Assembly: GCF_900103825.1 (NCBI RefSeq)
Contig: NZ_FNIF01000001.1
Span: 868,001-932,000 of the forward strand
Origin: Paenibacillus sp. yr247
GTDB lineage: Bacteria > Bacillota > Bacilli > Paenibacillales > NBRC-103111
Direction: 5' to 3'
DNA: 64,000 nucleotides
How positions within the stretch are numbered: the first letter of the stretch is position 1; each line of letters opens with the position of its first letter. The translations under genes were made by a program, and so were the position numbers. This document shows positions 43,809 to 51,801 of this stretch, one piece after another. The notes beneath the pieces were generated by a model, which had not been told where the DNA came from, made no database searches, and saw nothing but the letters and a program-made list of their open reading frames with translations.

Positions 43809-44180
43809 AACTCGTCCTCCCTAATTCACTTATTATATATCAAACCCCAGTAATTTGTTCTGTTATCATGAATCTGTTCTATTCCATGCTATGTATGAAT
43901 AGGTGTCGATGCTTTTTATTTCCTCTAACAAGAATCGTTTGTGATGGAGCTAGCCAGGCGGAGTAGAGGCTCCTTTTTCCGTTTGTTAGTTACTTCGCTA
44001 ATAGATAACAAGAGTCGAATAAATACATCTAGGCTGTCAGCAAATAATTTCGGCAGCCTATTCAGCAGTGAGAGAGTGAAAAAAGAAACTTTTTTAAAGG
44101 AATCCGAAAAAAAATACCGAATTGAGTCATAAGAACAGTTTCTTCGTTCATAGAAAATAAATTAAAGCGAAGGTGACTTC
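43809..44180. other. intergenic stretch
   Basis: Contains the promoter zone of the MocR gene (two TCTGTT half-repeats near 43858-43880 may be its operator) and the hairpin at 43946. A 63-residue open frame in the middle has no ribosome site and is not accepted. Confidence 0.35.
43946..43978 (+). terminator. terminator-like hairpin
   Basis: GGAGC pairs with GCTCC over a long loop, followed by TTTTT; no plus-strand gene directly before it, so a small RNA or a lost gene is possible. Confidence 0.45.
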
Positions 44181-45449
44181 ATGATTAATTTCTTCAAAGA
44201 CTTTTTATTGAATATCTTTTTAATTTTTGCTCCCCTGGTTGCATATCCGTACACATATAAATCTCAGAGTAAAACCAAAATTTACAGCATATTAATATAC
44301 ATTTTTTTCTCTTTTGCCATCGTATTCGCTATGTCTTTTCCTGTTAATTTAAATGGCCTGATTTATGATTTCCGATCAATACCATTACTTGTGGGTTCCT
44401 TATATGGCGGTATTTATGTGTCGGTGTTTCTTTATATAACACTTATTTTGTGTCGATATTTTTTAGGAAATCCAAACAATTTAATCTATGCGATGTCAAT
44501 TATCCCAACGATAGTATTAGTTGCACTACTTTTAAAAAGGTATAAGCAATTAAATTTAATTCAAAAAATTATCTCTGCAGTAATTATTTGTTCTTTAATA
44601 AAATTCTTAACTTTTGTTATGTATCTGTCATTAGTTAATAACTTTGATCTTTTAGCAACGCATGTATTAATAACAATAAAAACATACATTCTGCAAGGTG
44701 TTGTTATTGCAGTATTTATTTATTTAATAGAATTTCTACAAAAATATTTTCATATGCAAGAAGAAGCAATTAGGGGAGAGAAAATTAAAATCGTTAGTGA
44801 GATGGCGGCCTCAGTTGCGCATGAAATACGAAATCCGCTTACGTCAGTAAGAGGCTTTATCCAATTAATCGGAGCACCGAATTTAGACCAAGAAAAAAAA
44901 GAATTTTACCAAAAAATATCCCTTGAGGAATTAGATCGGGCGCAAATGATTATTACTGATTATTTATCAATTGCGAAACCTGAACCAGAAAAAATAGAAA
45001 AAATCAATTTGAAGGTTGAAGTTCAATATGTATCCAATGTCCTTTTAACATTTGCGAATTATAATAATGTAAAAATGGATGTGTCATTATTATGTGATGG
45101 GCGAATGTTTATTCTTGGAGACAGATATAAACTGCGACAGTCGCTTATCAACATTGGTAAAAACGCTATTGAAGCGATGTCTAATAACGGCGGGGTGTTA
45201 GACATCAAACTATCCGAACAAAAAAACAAGATTGTAGTAACCATTAGCGATAATGGCATTGGTATGTCAGAAGAACAAATTAGTAGGCTTGGAACCCCGT
45301 ATTTTTCTACTAAAGAAAAAGGAACTGGACTAGGAACTATGGTATCATTCAGTCTAATCAGAGCTATGAAGGGAAAAATAAAAATAGCGAGTGAAATGGG
45401 TAAGGGGACCGTATTCGAAATATCGTTTCCATTGTCTTCAGGATCGTAA
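44181..45449 (+). CDS. membrane sensor histidine kinase, KinB-like
   Basis: 422 residues. N-terminal five to six membrane helices of the LytS/5TMR type (residues 5-190), then HisKA with SVAHEIRNPLTSVRGF and HATPase_c with N box NIGKNAIEAM, G1 DNGIGM and TPYFSTKEKGTGLG. The build equals that of sporulation kinases KinB and relatives that feed Spo0F; no response regulator is adjacent, which fits a phosphorelay kinase. The ribosome site is weak (GAAGGTG). Input signal unknown. Confidence 0.88.
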   Translation: MINFFKDFLLNIFLIFAPLVAYPYTYKSQSKTKIYSILIYIFFSFAIVFAMSFPVNLNGLIYDFRSIPLLVGSLYGGIYVSVFLYITLILCRYFLGNPNNLIYAMSIIPTIVLVALLLKRYKQLNLIQKIISAVIICSLIKFLTFVMYLSLVNNFDLLATHVLITIKTYILQGVVIAVFIYLIEFLQKYFHMQEEAIRGEKIKIVSEMAASVAHEIRNPLTSVRGFIQLIGAPNLDQEKKEFYQKISLEELDRAQMIITDYLSIAKPEPEKIEKINLKVEVQYVSNVLLTFANYNNVKMDVSLLCDGRMFILGDRYKLRQSLINIGKNAIEAMSNNGGVLDIKLSEQKNKIVVTISDNGIGMSEEQISRLGTPYFSTKEKGTGLGTMVSFSLIRAMKGKIKIASEMGKGTVFEISFPLSSGS

Positions 45450-45493
45450 GCATGTAATGCGACAGTTGGCTAAAGCGTTATTTACAAAATGGT

Positions 45494-46006
45494 ATGTTTA
45501 TGCTAGCTTTCAGCGTTGTACCCGCAGCTGCAGCAAGTACTGGTTACAATATGTTTCTGAAATTGAATGGGATTCCCGGTGAATCCGTAACGAAAGGATA
45601 TGAAAAATGGATTCAGATTCAAGATGTTTCTTTCGAGGTCGAAAATAGTTCTACGGCAGGCAGTTTAGGCGGCGGGGCTGGTGCGGGAAAAGCAGTTCGG
45701 AAAGCTATTGCTATCAATAAAAATTTTGATATTTCATCCATACCTTTGTTTATGGATATGGTCATGGGAAAAACCATAGATAAAGGCCAAATTGTGTTTT
45801 TAAAGTCTGGCAAAGAAACGTTACCGGTGATAACTATTGATTTAGATAAGATTAGCGTGGGTAAATTTAACTTAAATAATTCAGATGAAACCATTGAGTT
45901 GAATTATGGAGCAATTAACTTTATATACACAGCAGTAGGACCAGATGGGAAACCAACAAATACGATTACAGGCGGCTGGGACTTCATGAAGAACGAGAAG
46001 AAATAA
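45494..46006 (+). CDS. secreted Hcp-like protein (type VI tube protein family), start region frameshifted
   Basis: The mature part YNMFLKLNGIPGESVTKGY, EKWIQIQDVSFEVEN, AGAGKAVRKAI and GKFNLNNSDETIELNYGAI matches the Hcp/DUF796 family. It is preceded by MLAFSVVPAAAAS, the hydrophobic end of a signal peptide. The positive start of that signal (MRQLAKALFT from 45467) lies in another frame and would join by removing one A from the run at 45486. As it stands translation from 45494 lacks a ribosome site. No other type VI gene is present, and the organism appears Gram-positive. Confidence 0.7.
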   Translation: MFMLAFSVVPAAAASTGYNMFLKLNGIPGESVTKGYEKWIQIQDVSFEVENSSTAGSLGGGAGAGKAVRKAIAINKNFDISSIPLFMDMVMGKTIDKGQIVFLKSGKETLPVITIDLDKISVGKFNLNNSDETIELNYGAINFIYTAVGPDGKPTNTITGGWDFMKNEKK

Positions 46007-46339
46007 GTTAAGCACTTCATTAGAATAGTACAATTATGAGGTCAGCCATATATTTTTGGTTGACCATTTTACGTTCTGGATTTTCATCGCTTATGCTCAT
46101 TAAGAAAAAGGTTAAGTTGCATTTAATTATTGATGATTTGGGGCTAACGGAAGATATTCGCATATCTGGGATAAAAATACTATGCTTTAGGACTAGAGGA
46201 AATGATGATTTTCCAAGTTAAATTGCATTTCTTGATTATGTTCGACAAATTCATTGTATGCACTTACAATCTATAATGTGTCTATCTCCCTATATAATTA
46301 TTTAATGATTAGGAATATAATAGGTTTACAGTAAATAGA
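46007..46339. other. intergenic stretch before the riboswitch
   Basis: No accepted gene; a 61-codon open frame from 46036 has no ribosome site or family resemblance. It should hold the riboswitch promoter. Confidence 0.4.
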
Positions 46340-46446
46340 AGTCTACCCAAGATTATGGCAAAACCGTTAAAAGGCGGTGACGCAAAGCTACAGGGGCTAA
46401 GGGAAACTATGCCAGCCAGCTACCAAATTAGGGTAGGCTTTTTCTG
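46340..46446 (+). ncRNA. cyclic di-GMP-I (GEMM) riboswitch with intrinsic terminator
   Basis: GGCAAAACC..., then GGTGACGCAAAGCTAC, GGGGCTAAGG and CTATGCCAGCCAGCTACC follow the GEMM-I aptamer consensus in order. CTACC (46420-46424) pairs with GGTAG (46432-46436) just before CTTTTT: an intrinsic terminator. GTCTACCC at 46341 can pair with the same GGGTAGGC strand, an alternative (antiterminator) pairing. Downstream genes are the small toxin-like ORF and a subtilisin. An ON/OFF sense cannot be told by eye. Confidence 0.88.
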
Positions 46447-46591
46447 TCTAAAAAACTCCTTGGGTCCTATTTTCAAGTTAGATTAATAAAAAATCGTTTA
46501 ATTCTGTTCGTTTATGCACACAAAATCGTAAATTTTACCTTTTCATTTTACTCTTTGTAGACACTTTTGTTAGATACTAGGCCACCCGGAT

Positions 46592-46612
46592 CTCCCTTTC
46601 GACAGGAAGGAG
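46592..46612 (+). promoter_or_regulatory. hairpin masking the toxin ribosome site
   Basis: CTCC-C-TTTC (46592-46600) pairs with GGAAGGAG (46605-46612) over loop GACA, with one bulged C. The 3' arm is part of the GGAAGGAGGAGGG ribosome site of the downstream small ORF. SD-masking stems of this kind precede type I holin-like toxins. Confidence 0.5.
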
Positions 46613-46622
46613 GAGGGAAAAG

Positions 46623-46721
46623 GTGAAACCAGATGAAATGATAAAGTTGATTCTACAATTTGGGAGTTTCCTGCTGGCATTGTTAACCTTCATCGCTTTA
46701 GTCTTAATAAGAGTACATTAA
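46623..46721 (+). CDS. holin-like small toxin (type I toxin-antitoxin candidate)
   Basis: 32 residues, GTG start after GGAGGAGGG: MKPDEMIKLILQFGSFLLAL then LTFIALVLIRVH. The pattern, short polar N-terminus, (L/M)xLxLQFGxFLxALLT and one membrane helix, is that of the putative holin-like toxin family (TxpA/BsrG relatives). These membrane peptides depolarise the cell when their antisense RNA is missing. The hairpin behind the stop and the masking hairpin before the start support this. An antisense RNA gene cannot be proven by eye. Confidence 0.6.
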   Translation: MKPDEMIKLILQFGSFLLALLTFIALVLIRVH

Positions 46722-46733
46722 TACATTAAGAAA

Positions 46734-46764
46734 CCTACCTTTCGCCGCTATACGATCAGGTAGG
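46734..46764 (+). terminator. hairpin behind the toxin-like gene
   Basis: CCTACCT pairs with AGGTAGG across a 17-base loop. Toxin loci of this class carry such a stem, which may also be the terminator of the antisense RNA on the other strand. U tract is poor on the plus strand. Confidence 0.45.
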
Positions 46765-46813
46765 CATTTGTGAACCATTAGCCCAGGAGGTCCCCAAAGC
46801 CAATGTATCTAAA

Positions 46814-46852
46814 AAACAGGAGTGTTGGTAGCACTCTTGTTTTTTTTTTTCA
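46814..46852 (+). terminator. terminator
   Basis: AACAGGAGTG-TTGGTAG-CACTCTTGTT followed by a run of T; ends the riboswitch/toxin transcript. Confidence 0.85.
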
Positions 46853-47005
46853 GAAATACAACTATAAATTAAAAAATGTTCTCTTCGAATAATAGCATAG
46901 GTATAACAGTCCGATCAACATCAAATTCAGAATTGTTTAAATATTAGATAACATCACAATTTTGGCTTCAATTTTTAATTTAATCATATATAGGAGGTAA
47001 TAAAA

Positions 47006-47968
47006 ATGGAGCGAAAAGTACATGTAATTCCGTTTCAAGTGCATGAACAGGCAGAGAAGGTCAATGAAATTCCCAAAGGGGTGGAAATGATTCAGGCCCC
47101 AAAATTCTGGAATCAAACAAAAGGGAAGGGCATAACGGTCGCCATATTAGATACTGGCTGTGATATGACTCACCCTGACTTAAAAGAACGGATTGTCGGC
47201 GGAATAAATTTCACGAACGATGATGGAGGGAAAAATAATGTATACAACGATTACAATGGCCATGGAACCCATGTTGCAGGGACGATCGCTGCCACACAAA
47301 ACAATAATGGTGTCGTAGGTGTAGCACCTGAGGCAAATCTGCTCATTATCAAGGTTCTTGATAAAAATGGTTCTGGTCAATACGAATGGATTATTAATGG
47401 GATTAACTATGCAATAGAACAAAAAGCTGATATTATCTCTATGTCTCTTGGCGGTCCAGAAGATCTTCCTGAACTACATGAAGCAATTCAAAAAGCTGTT
47501 ACCCACAACATTGTTGTGATTTGTGCAGCAGGTAATCAAGGTGATGGCGTTGATTCAACTGATGAGTTTGACTTTCCAGGTTGTTATAATGAAGTAATAA
47601 GCGTAGGTGCAATTGACTTGGAGAGACACTCTTCAAATTTTTCAAATTCAAACAATGAAGTAGACTTAGTGGGTCCTGGCGAGAAAATTTTATCAACCTA
47701 TTTAAATGGAAAATATGCTACATTAAGCGGAACCTCCATGGCTACCCCACATGTTGCCGGAGCAATGGCTCTGATTAAAGTTCTTGTCAATACAAGTTTT
47801 GAACGGAAACTTACAGAGCGCGAGCTTTATGCCCAATTAATAAAAAGAACGGTACCATTAGGGAATTCTCCAAAGCTTGAAGGCAATGGATTAGTGTATT
47901 TAAATGTAATGGACGAATTGTCAGAAATATTTAATCAACAATTTGTCGCTAAATTGCTGAGCATATGA
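47006..47968 (+). CDS. intracellular serine protease (subtilisin family S8)
   Basis: 320 residues, no signal peptide. Short N-terminal propeptide with HVIPFQV, the place of the LIPY motif of major intracellular proteases (ISP). Catalytic triad: Asp in VAILDTGCDMTHPDL, His in GHGTHVAGTIA and Ser in LSGTSMATPHVAGAM. ISPs degrade proteins in late growth and sporulation. AGGAGG lies eight bases before the ATG. It may be read from the c-di-GMP riboswitch promoter only if the terminator at 46814 is passed, which is unlikely; an own promoter is expected. Confidence 0.93.
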   Translation: MERKVHVIPFQVHEQAEKVNEIPKGVEMIQAPKFWNQTKGKGITVAILDTGCDMTHPDLKERIVGGINFTNDDGGKNNVYNDYNGHGTHVAGTIAATQNNNGVVGVAPEANLLIIKVLDKNGSGQYEWIINGINYAIEQKADIISMSLGGPEDLPELHEAIQKAVTHNIVVICAAGNQGDGVDSTDEFDFPGCYNEVISVGAIDLERHSSNFSNSNNEVDLVGPGEKILSTYLNGKYATLSGTSMATPHVAGAMALIKVLVNTSFERKLTERELYAQLIKRTVPLGNSPKLEGNGLVYLNVMDELSEIFNQQFVAKLLSI

Positions 47969-48009
47969 TTATCAAACAATCCAATTAATGGAAAACAAAT
48001 GCAAGATAA

Positions 48010-48056
48010 ATGCCGGCCGCCTATATCATGGTGACCGGCATATTAAATATAGGCGG
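48010..48056. repeat. two interleaved inverted repeats
   Basis: ATGCCGG (48010) pairs with CCGGCAT (48035); CCGCCTATAT (48017) pairs with ATATAGGCGG (48047). Both are perfect, and they cross in A-B-A'-B' order. Forty-two bases after the ISP stop. They may act as mutually exclusive hairpins. Confidence 0.75.
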
Positions 48057-48147
48057 TGTTTGATATTAAGCCGGAAAAATGTATTTTAGAACAAGAACAG
48101 CGATAAAAAAGGGAATGGAATAAAAAACTAATTAGTTTTTTAAATAA

Positions 48148-48551
48148 TTGGAAGAAAGGGAGCAGAGTTATAAGTCGCTTGTTGATAATAATCCCGATGC
48201 CATTTTTTCATTAGATCTAAACGGACGCATGATTAAAATTAATCCAGCTACTGAAAACATAACTGGTTATCAGAAGGAGGAGCTTCTTAATCAAACCTTT
48301 TTTCACTTCATTGTCGCTCCAGACCAAAAGAAAACGCTGCATCATTTTGAAAAGTCGGTAAAAGGCGAATCAAACAACATCGAAGTCATCATTACACATA
48401 AAGAAGGAGACTACGTGGAATTAAACTTAAAAATGCGATTGAGGCGATGCCAGAAGGGGGGAACATTGTTATTCAAATGAAGATAGAGGAGAATAAAATT
48501 ATTATTCGTTTTATTGACGAAGGATGTGGAATCTCAGAAGAACGTAAGTGA
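48148..48551 (+). pseudogene. PAS-histidine kinase, internally deleted
   Basis: A PAS domain is intact: YKSLVDNNPDAIFSLDLNG, INPATENITGYQKEEL, FFHFIVAPDQ. Near 48430 the frame changes and the text becomes AIEAMPEGGNIVIQMKIEEN and IRFIDEGCGISEERK, the N and G1 boxes of a HATPase. HisKA with the phosphorylated His and the end of the kinase are missing. A relic created by a deletion. Confidence 0.75.
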
Positions 48552-48653
48552 ACAAGAACATATAATTTAATGATCCGCGCACAATCAATAAGACATATCT
48601 TATTAATTAAGACAATATAGATGAATATAACAAAATTGGGGAGGGCGTACGAT

Positions 48654-50030
48654 ATGGGGGCAGCTGTGGTCAAAGGATGGACAACTATGCTAGCCGGAGT
48701 CATGTTATTGGGTACCTTAGCAGGGTGTAGTGGAAATGGGAGCGGAAGCTCCGGCAATACAGCGACGCCGGTCGGGAGCACACCAGCGACTAGCGATAGC
48801 GGGAAGAGCACCGAGCCTCCCGCAAAACAAGTAACGCTTCAGATGATTGAAAGTTTAACGAGTCCAGAACGCACCAAACTGCTTCAAGATGCCATAGCTC
48901 GGTTTCAGAAGGACAATCCAAACATCAAAGTAGAACTCATTTCTCCGCCGTTTGATCAAGCGGACAATAAAATCAGAACGATGCTAGCCGCCAAGCAAGA
49001 ACTCGACATACTCGAGGTTCGGGACCTGAACATTGCCGAGTACGTCAATAACGGTTATCTGGAGCCGTTGGATACATACGCATCAAGCTGGGCAGATAGT
49101 AAAACACTCTCTGGTACGTCCAAAGTTGTAGGTTCGAATAATGGCAAACTTTACTTTATCGCTAACGCCTTATATCAAAGACAAATGTTTTATCGAAAAG
49201 ACTGGTTTGAAGCCAAGGGATTATCTGCACCGAAGACGTGGGAAGAGCTGGTCGATGCTGCCAAAAAGTTAACCGATCCGAAGCAAAACCGGTACGGATT
49301 CTCATTCCGCGGAGGTCCGGGAGCAAGCGGTAACTTCGACCATATGATTTATGATTATAACGACAAAGTGATGAATCTCGACGATGCACCGTTTACGAAG
49401 GACAGCAAGACGGTGTACAGCACTGCTGAAGCTAAACAGGCGTTGGAACTGTATAAGAAGCTTTATAAAGAGGCGTCGCCGCCGGACTCCATCAACTGGG
49501 GATTCCAGGATCAGGTTCAAGCCTTTACCTCAGGAGTAACGGGAATTTTACTCCAGGATCCTGACGTCATTAATGTGCTTCAGGACAAAATGGACCCCAA
49601 AACGCTAGAGACTGCAGCTATGCCACTCGGACCTAACGGCAAATCGCTGGTCAGTACTGGGGCTGCAGGATGGGGCGTAACGGCGAATTCCAAAAATAAG
49701 AACGAAGCTTGGAAATTGATATCTTATCTCTCAAGTCCGAAAGAAAATACGGGATTTTCCAAACAAATCGGCACGATCCCGATTCATACTTCGGCGACCT
49801 CTGATGCGTTCTTCCAAACAGGTCCTTATAAGACACTACTGGATATGACCGCCAAAGCGGATACCTTTGTCAACTTTACACCGCCATTCAAATACCCAGG
49901 CAACGGGACCTGGGGAGAATTGAGCATGAAAGGTCAGCAATCTTATTTGCTGGATAAGAGATCATCTGACGACCTACTGAAGGAATGGGATAAATTTTGG
50001 GTGGATCAGAAAGCGGGAATGAAAAAATAA
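48654..50030 (+). CDS. ABC transporter sugar-type solute-binding lipoprotein
   Basis: 458 residues from the ATG at 48654, nine bases after GGGGAGGG. Lipobox GTLAGCSG; then a Ser/Gly/Thr-rich linker and the family 1 binding-protein fold with PNIKVELISPPFDQADNK, YRKDWFEAKGLSAPKTWEEL, TGAAGWGVTANSKNKNEAWK. It delivers an unknown oligosaccharide or polyol-type ligand to the permeases encoded next. First gene of the 48.6-55.0 kb locus. A G+C-rich hairpin follows, as often after binding-protein genes. Confidence 0.92.
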   Translation: MGAAVVKGWTTMLAGVMLLGTLAGCSGNGSGSSGNTATPVGSTPATSDSGKSTEPPAKQVTLQMIESLTSPERTKLLQDAIARFQKDNPNIKVELISPPFDQADNKIRTMLAAKQELDILEVRDLNIAEYVNNGYLEPLDTYASSWADSKTLSGTSKVVGSNNGKLYFIANALYQRQMFYRKDWFEAKGLSAPKTWEELVDAAKKLTDPKQNRYGFSFRGGPGASGNFDHMIYDYNDKVMNLDDAPFTKDSKTVYSTAEAKQALELYKKLYKEASPPDSINWGFQDQVQAFTSGVTGILLQDPDVINVLQDKMDPKTLETAAMPLGPNGKSLVSTGAAGWGVTANSKNKNEAWKLISYLSSPKENTGFSKQIGTIPIHTSATSDAFFQTGPYKTLLDMTAKADTFVNFTPPFKYPGNGTWGELSMKGQQSYLLDKRSSDDLLKEWDKFWVDQKAGMKK

Positions 50031-50037
50031 GTTGGAT

Positions 50038-50070
50038 GCGGCGGGCGCTCATCGCCTGCCGCTATTTTCT
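50038..50070 (+). terminator. hairpin between binding protein and permease (attenuator)
   Basis: GCGGCGGGCG-CTCAT-CGCCTGCCGC followed by TATTTTCTT, eight bases after the stop. It probably stops part of the transcripts or protects the 3' end, giving more binding protein than permease. Confidence 0.7.
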
Positions 50071-50088
50071 TACCGGGAGGTGTTAATC

Positions 50089-50970
50089 GTGAGTGCTCGG
50101 CAAAAATTCATTCTCTCCAGCTTACTGCCCGCATTGCTGCTTGTGGTCTTTTTTACGTACTATCCCTTCTTCAAGGGGGTGGTAATGGCTTTTCAAAATT
50201 ACAAGCTGTTTAATCTGAAGCAGGTACACTTTGTTGGAATGCAAAACTTTGTCGATGCGTTTCGAGACCATCAATTTCTTGCCGCATTGAAAAACAGCGC
50301 CTATTGGGTATTTATCTCCTTGATCATGCAATTTATGTTGGGGTTTATCTTGGCGCTGTTTCTGAACAAGAAATTCTGGGGACGAGGCGTGTACCAAGGC
50401 TTTATTTTTTATCCGTGGGCTTTATCAGGCTTCCTGATCGGTCTTATTTGGAAATGGTTATTTAACTCTCAAATCGGTGTCATCAACGATCTCTTATTGC
50501 GTTTAGGCATTATTGAAGATCGGATTGGTTTCTTATCAGATCCGAAATGGGCGATGTCCTCCGTCATCATCGCTAATGTATGGTATGGAATAGCCTTCTT
50601 TACCATTATGCTGCTGGCTGCGCTGCAATCTATTCCCTCAGAGCTGTACGAAGCAGCGAGCATAGACGGTGCAAACGGTTATCGCAAGCTGCTCTATGTA
50701 ACGATTCCGTACATTATGCCAACAATTATAGCCACAACGCTGCTGCGGGTCATTTGGATCTTCAACGATCCAACGCTCATTTACGGTATGACGAATGGCG
50801 GCCCTGGAGGGGCTACGCATATTTTGTCCTCCTTCATGCTCAACAAAATTATATATGATGGAGATTATGGGTCTGCATCGGCGGTTGGCGTCATCATGAT
50901 CGTCATGTTGTTTTTGTACACCTTGTTTTATTTGATGGTAACTAAGTCCGAGAAGGTAGGTGACTTCTAA
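50089..50970 (+). CDS. ABC sugar permease (MalF/UgpA type)
   Basis: 293 residues from the GTG at 50089 (GGGAGG upstream); an earlier in-frame start would run into the hairpin. Six membrane helices; the cytoplasmic EAA loop EAASIDGANGYRKLLYVTIP identifies it as a CUT1 permease. Ends directly before the second permease (stop and ATG adjacent). No ATPase gene in the locus, so a shared MsmX-like ATPase is assumed. Confidence 0.93.
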   Translation: MSARQKFILSSLLPALLLVVFFTYYPFFKGVVMAFQNYKLFNLKQVHFVGMQNFVDAFRDHQFLAALKNSAYWVFISLIMQFMLGFILALFLNKKFWGRGVYQGFIFYPWALSGFLIGLIWKWLFNSQIGVINDLLLRLGIIEDRIGFLSDPKWAMSSVIIANVWYGIAFFTIMLLAALQSIPSELYEAASIDGANGYRKLLYVTIPYIMPTIIATTLLRVIWIFNDPTLIYGMTNGGPGGATHILSSFMLNKIIYDGDYGSASAVGVIMIVMLFLYTLFYLMVTKSEKVGDF

Positions 50971-51801
50971 ATGAAACGAAATTACGGGTATCGAATCATG
51001 AAGGTTGCCTTTCTTTCCTTTTACTTAGTCATTATGGTGTTTCCGTTATATTGGATTGTCATCACCTCGTTAAAGCCGCAAAAGGAAATTTTCAGTTATC
51101 CCGTTCATTACTGGCCTGAGCAATTCACGCTGCAAAATTACGTTAACATTTTCAAAGTGTCCAAGTTTAATGTGTATATTGCCAACAGCCTTCTCGTTTC
51201 GATTTCTTCGGCGCTGATCGTAATCGTGATCGCCATTTGCAGCGCATATGTACTTGCGCGATTTCGGTTTCGCGGTCACAAACAAATCATGCTCGGTTTC
51301 TTTGTAACGCAGATGCTTCCAGGCTTCATCGCTCTTGCTCCGCTTTATATGATGATGTCAAACATGCATCTGCTTAATCATCGAATTTCATTGATCCTCA
51401 TGTATACCGTTATTTTAATACCTTTCTCCACGATTATGCTGCGAGGCTTTTTTCAGCGAATTCCATCCAATTTGGAGGAGGCGGCGATGATCGACGGTTG
51501 TTCTCAGTGGTCCGCGCTGATACGAGTCATCATCCCCATCATGCTGCCAGGCATTTCCTCTATGTTCATTTTTGCCTTCGTCCAGAACTGGAACGAGCTA
51601 TTCTTGGCCGTCATGTTTATCGACAACGAATCGTTAAAGACGCTGCCGGTGGCGATGAATTCTTTTATCCTCAAGTTTAATGTTGATTGGGGCTCCATGT
51701 CCGCCGGAACTGTGCTGTCCGTACTCCCGACTATCATTTTGTTTGCCCTTGCACAGCGATTTATTGTGGAGGGATTAACCCAAGGGGCGGTGAAAGGGTA
51801 A
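50971..51801 (+). CDS. ABC sugar permease (MalG/UgpE type)
   Basis: 276 residues, six membrane helices, N-terminal FPLYWIVITSLKPQKEIF and EAA loop EEAAMIDGCSQWSALIRVII are typical of the second CUT1 permease. The stop TAA overlaps the ATG of the PLP enzyme (TAATG), so transport and enzyme genes are translationally coupled. Confidence 0.93.
   Translation: MKRNYGYRIMKVAFLSFYLVIMVFPLYWIVITSLKPQKEIFSYPVHYWPEQFTLQNYVNIFKVSKFNVYIANSLLVSISSALIVIVIAICSAYVLARFRFRGHKQIMLGFFVTQMLPGFIALAPLYMMMSNMHLLNHRISLILMYTVILIPFSTIMLRGFFQRIPSNLEEAAMIDGCSQWSALIRVIIPIMLPGISSMFIFAFVQNWNELFLAVMFIDNESLKTLPVAMNSFILKFNVDWGSMSAGTVLSVLPTIILFALAQRFIVEGLTQGAVKG

Noticed and set aside
43941..44132. 63-codon frame before the kinase
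   Set aside because: It includes a terminator-like hairpin and lacks a ribosome site.
45494..46006. Type VI secretion system
   Set aside because: Only an Hcp-like protein is present, with a signal peptide; no VipA/B, ClpV, VgrG or baseplate gene is in the window.
46036..46221. 61-codon frame behind the Hcp-like gene
   Set aside because: No ribosome site, no family pattern, low-complexity composition.
48010..48056. True H-type pseudoknot
   Set aside because: There is no base between the first strands of the two stems to span a ten-pair helix; alternative hairpins are more likely.
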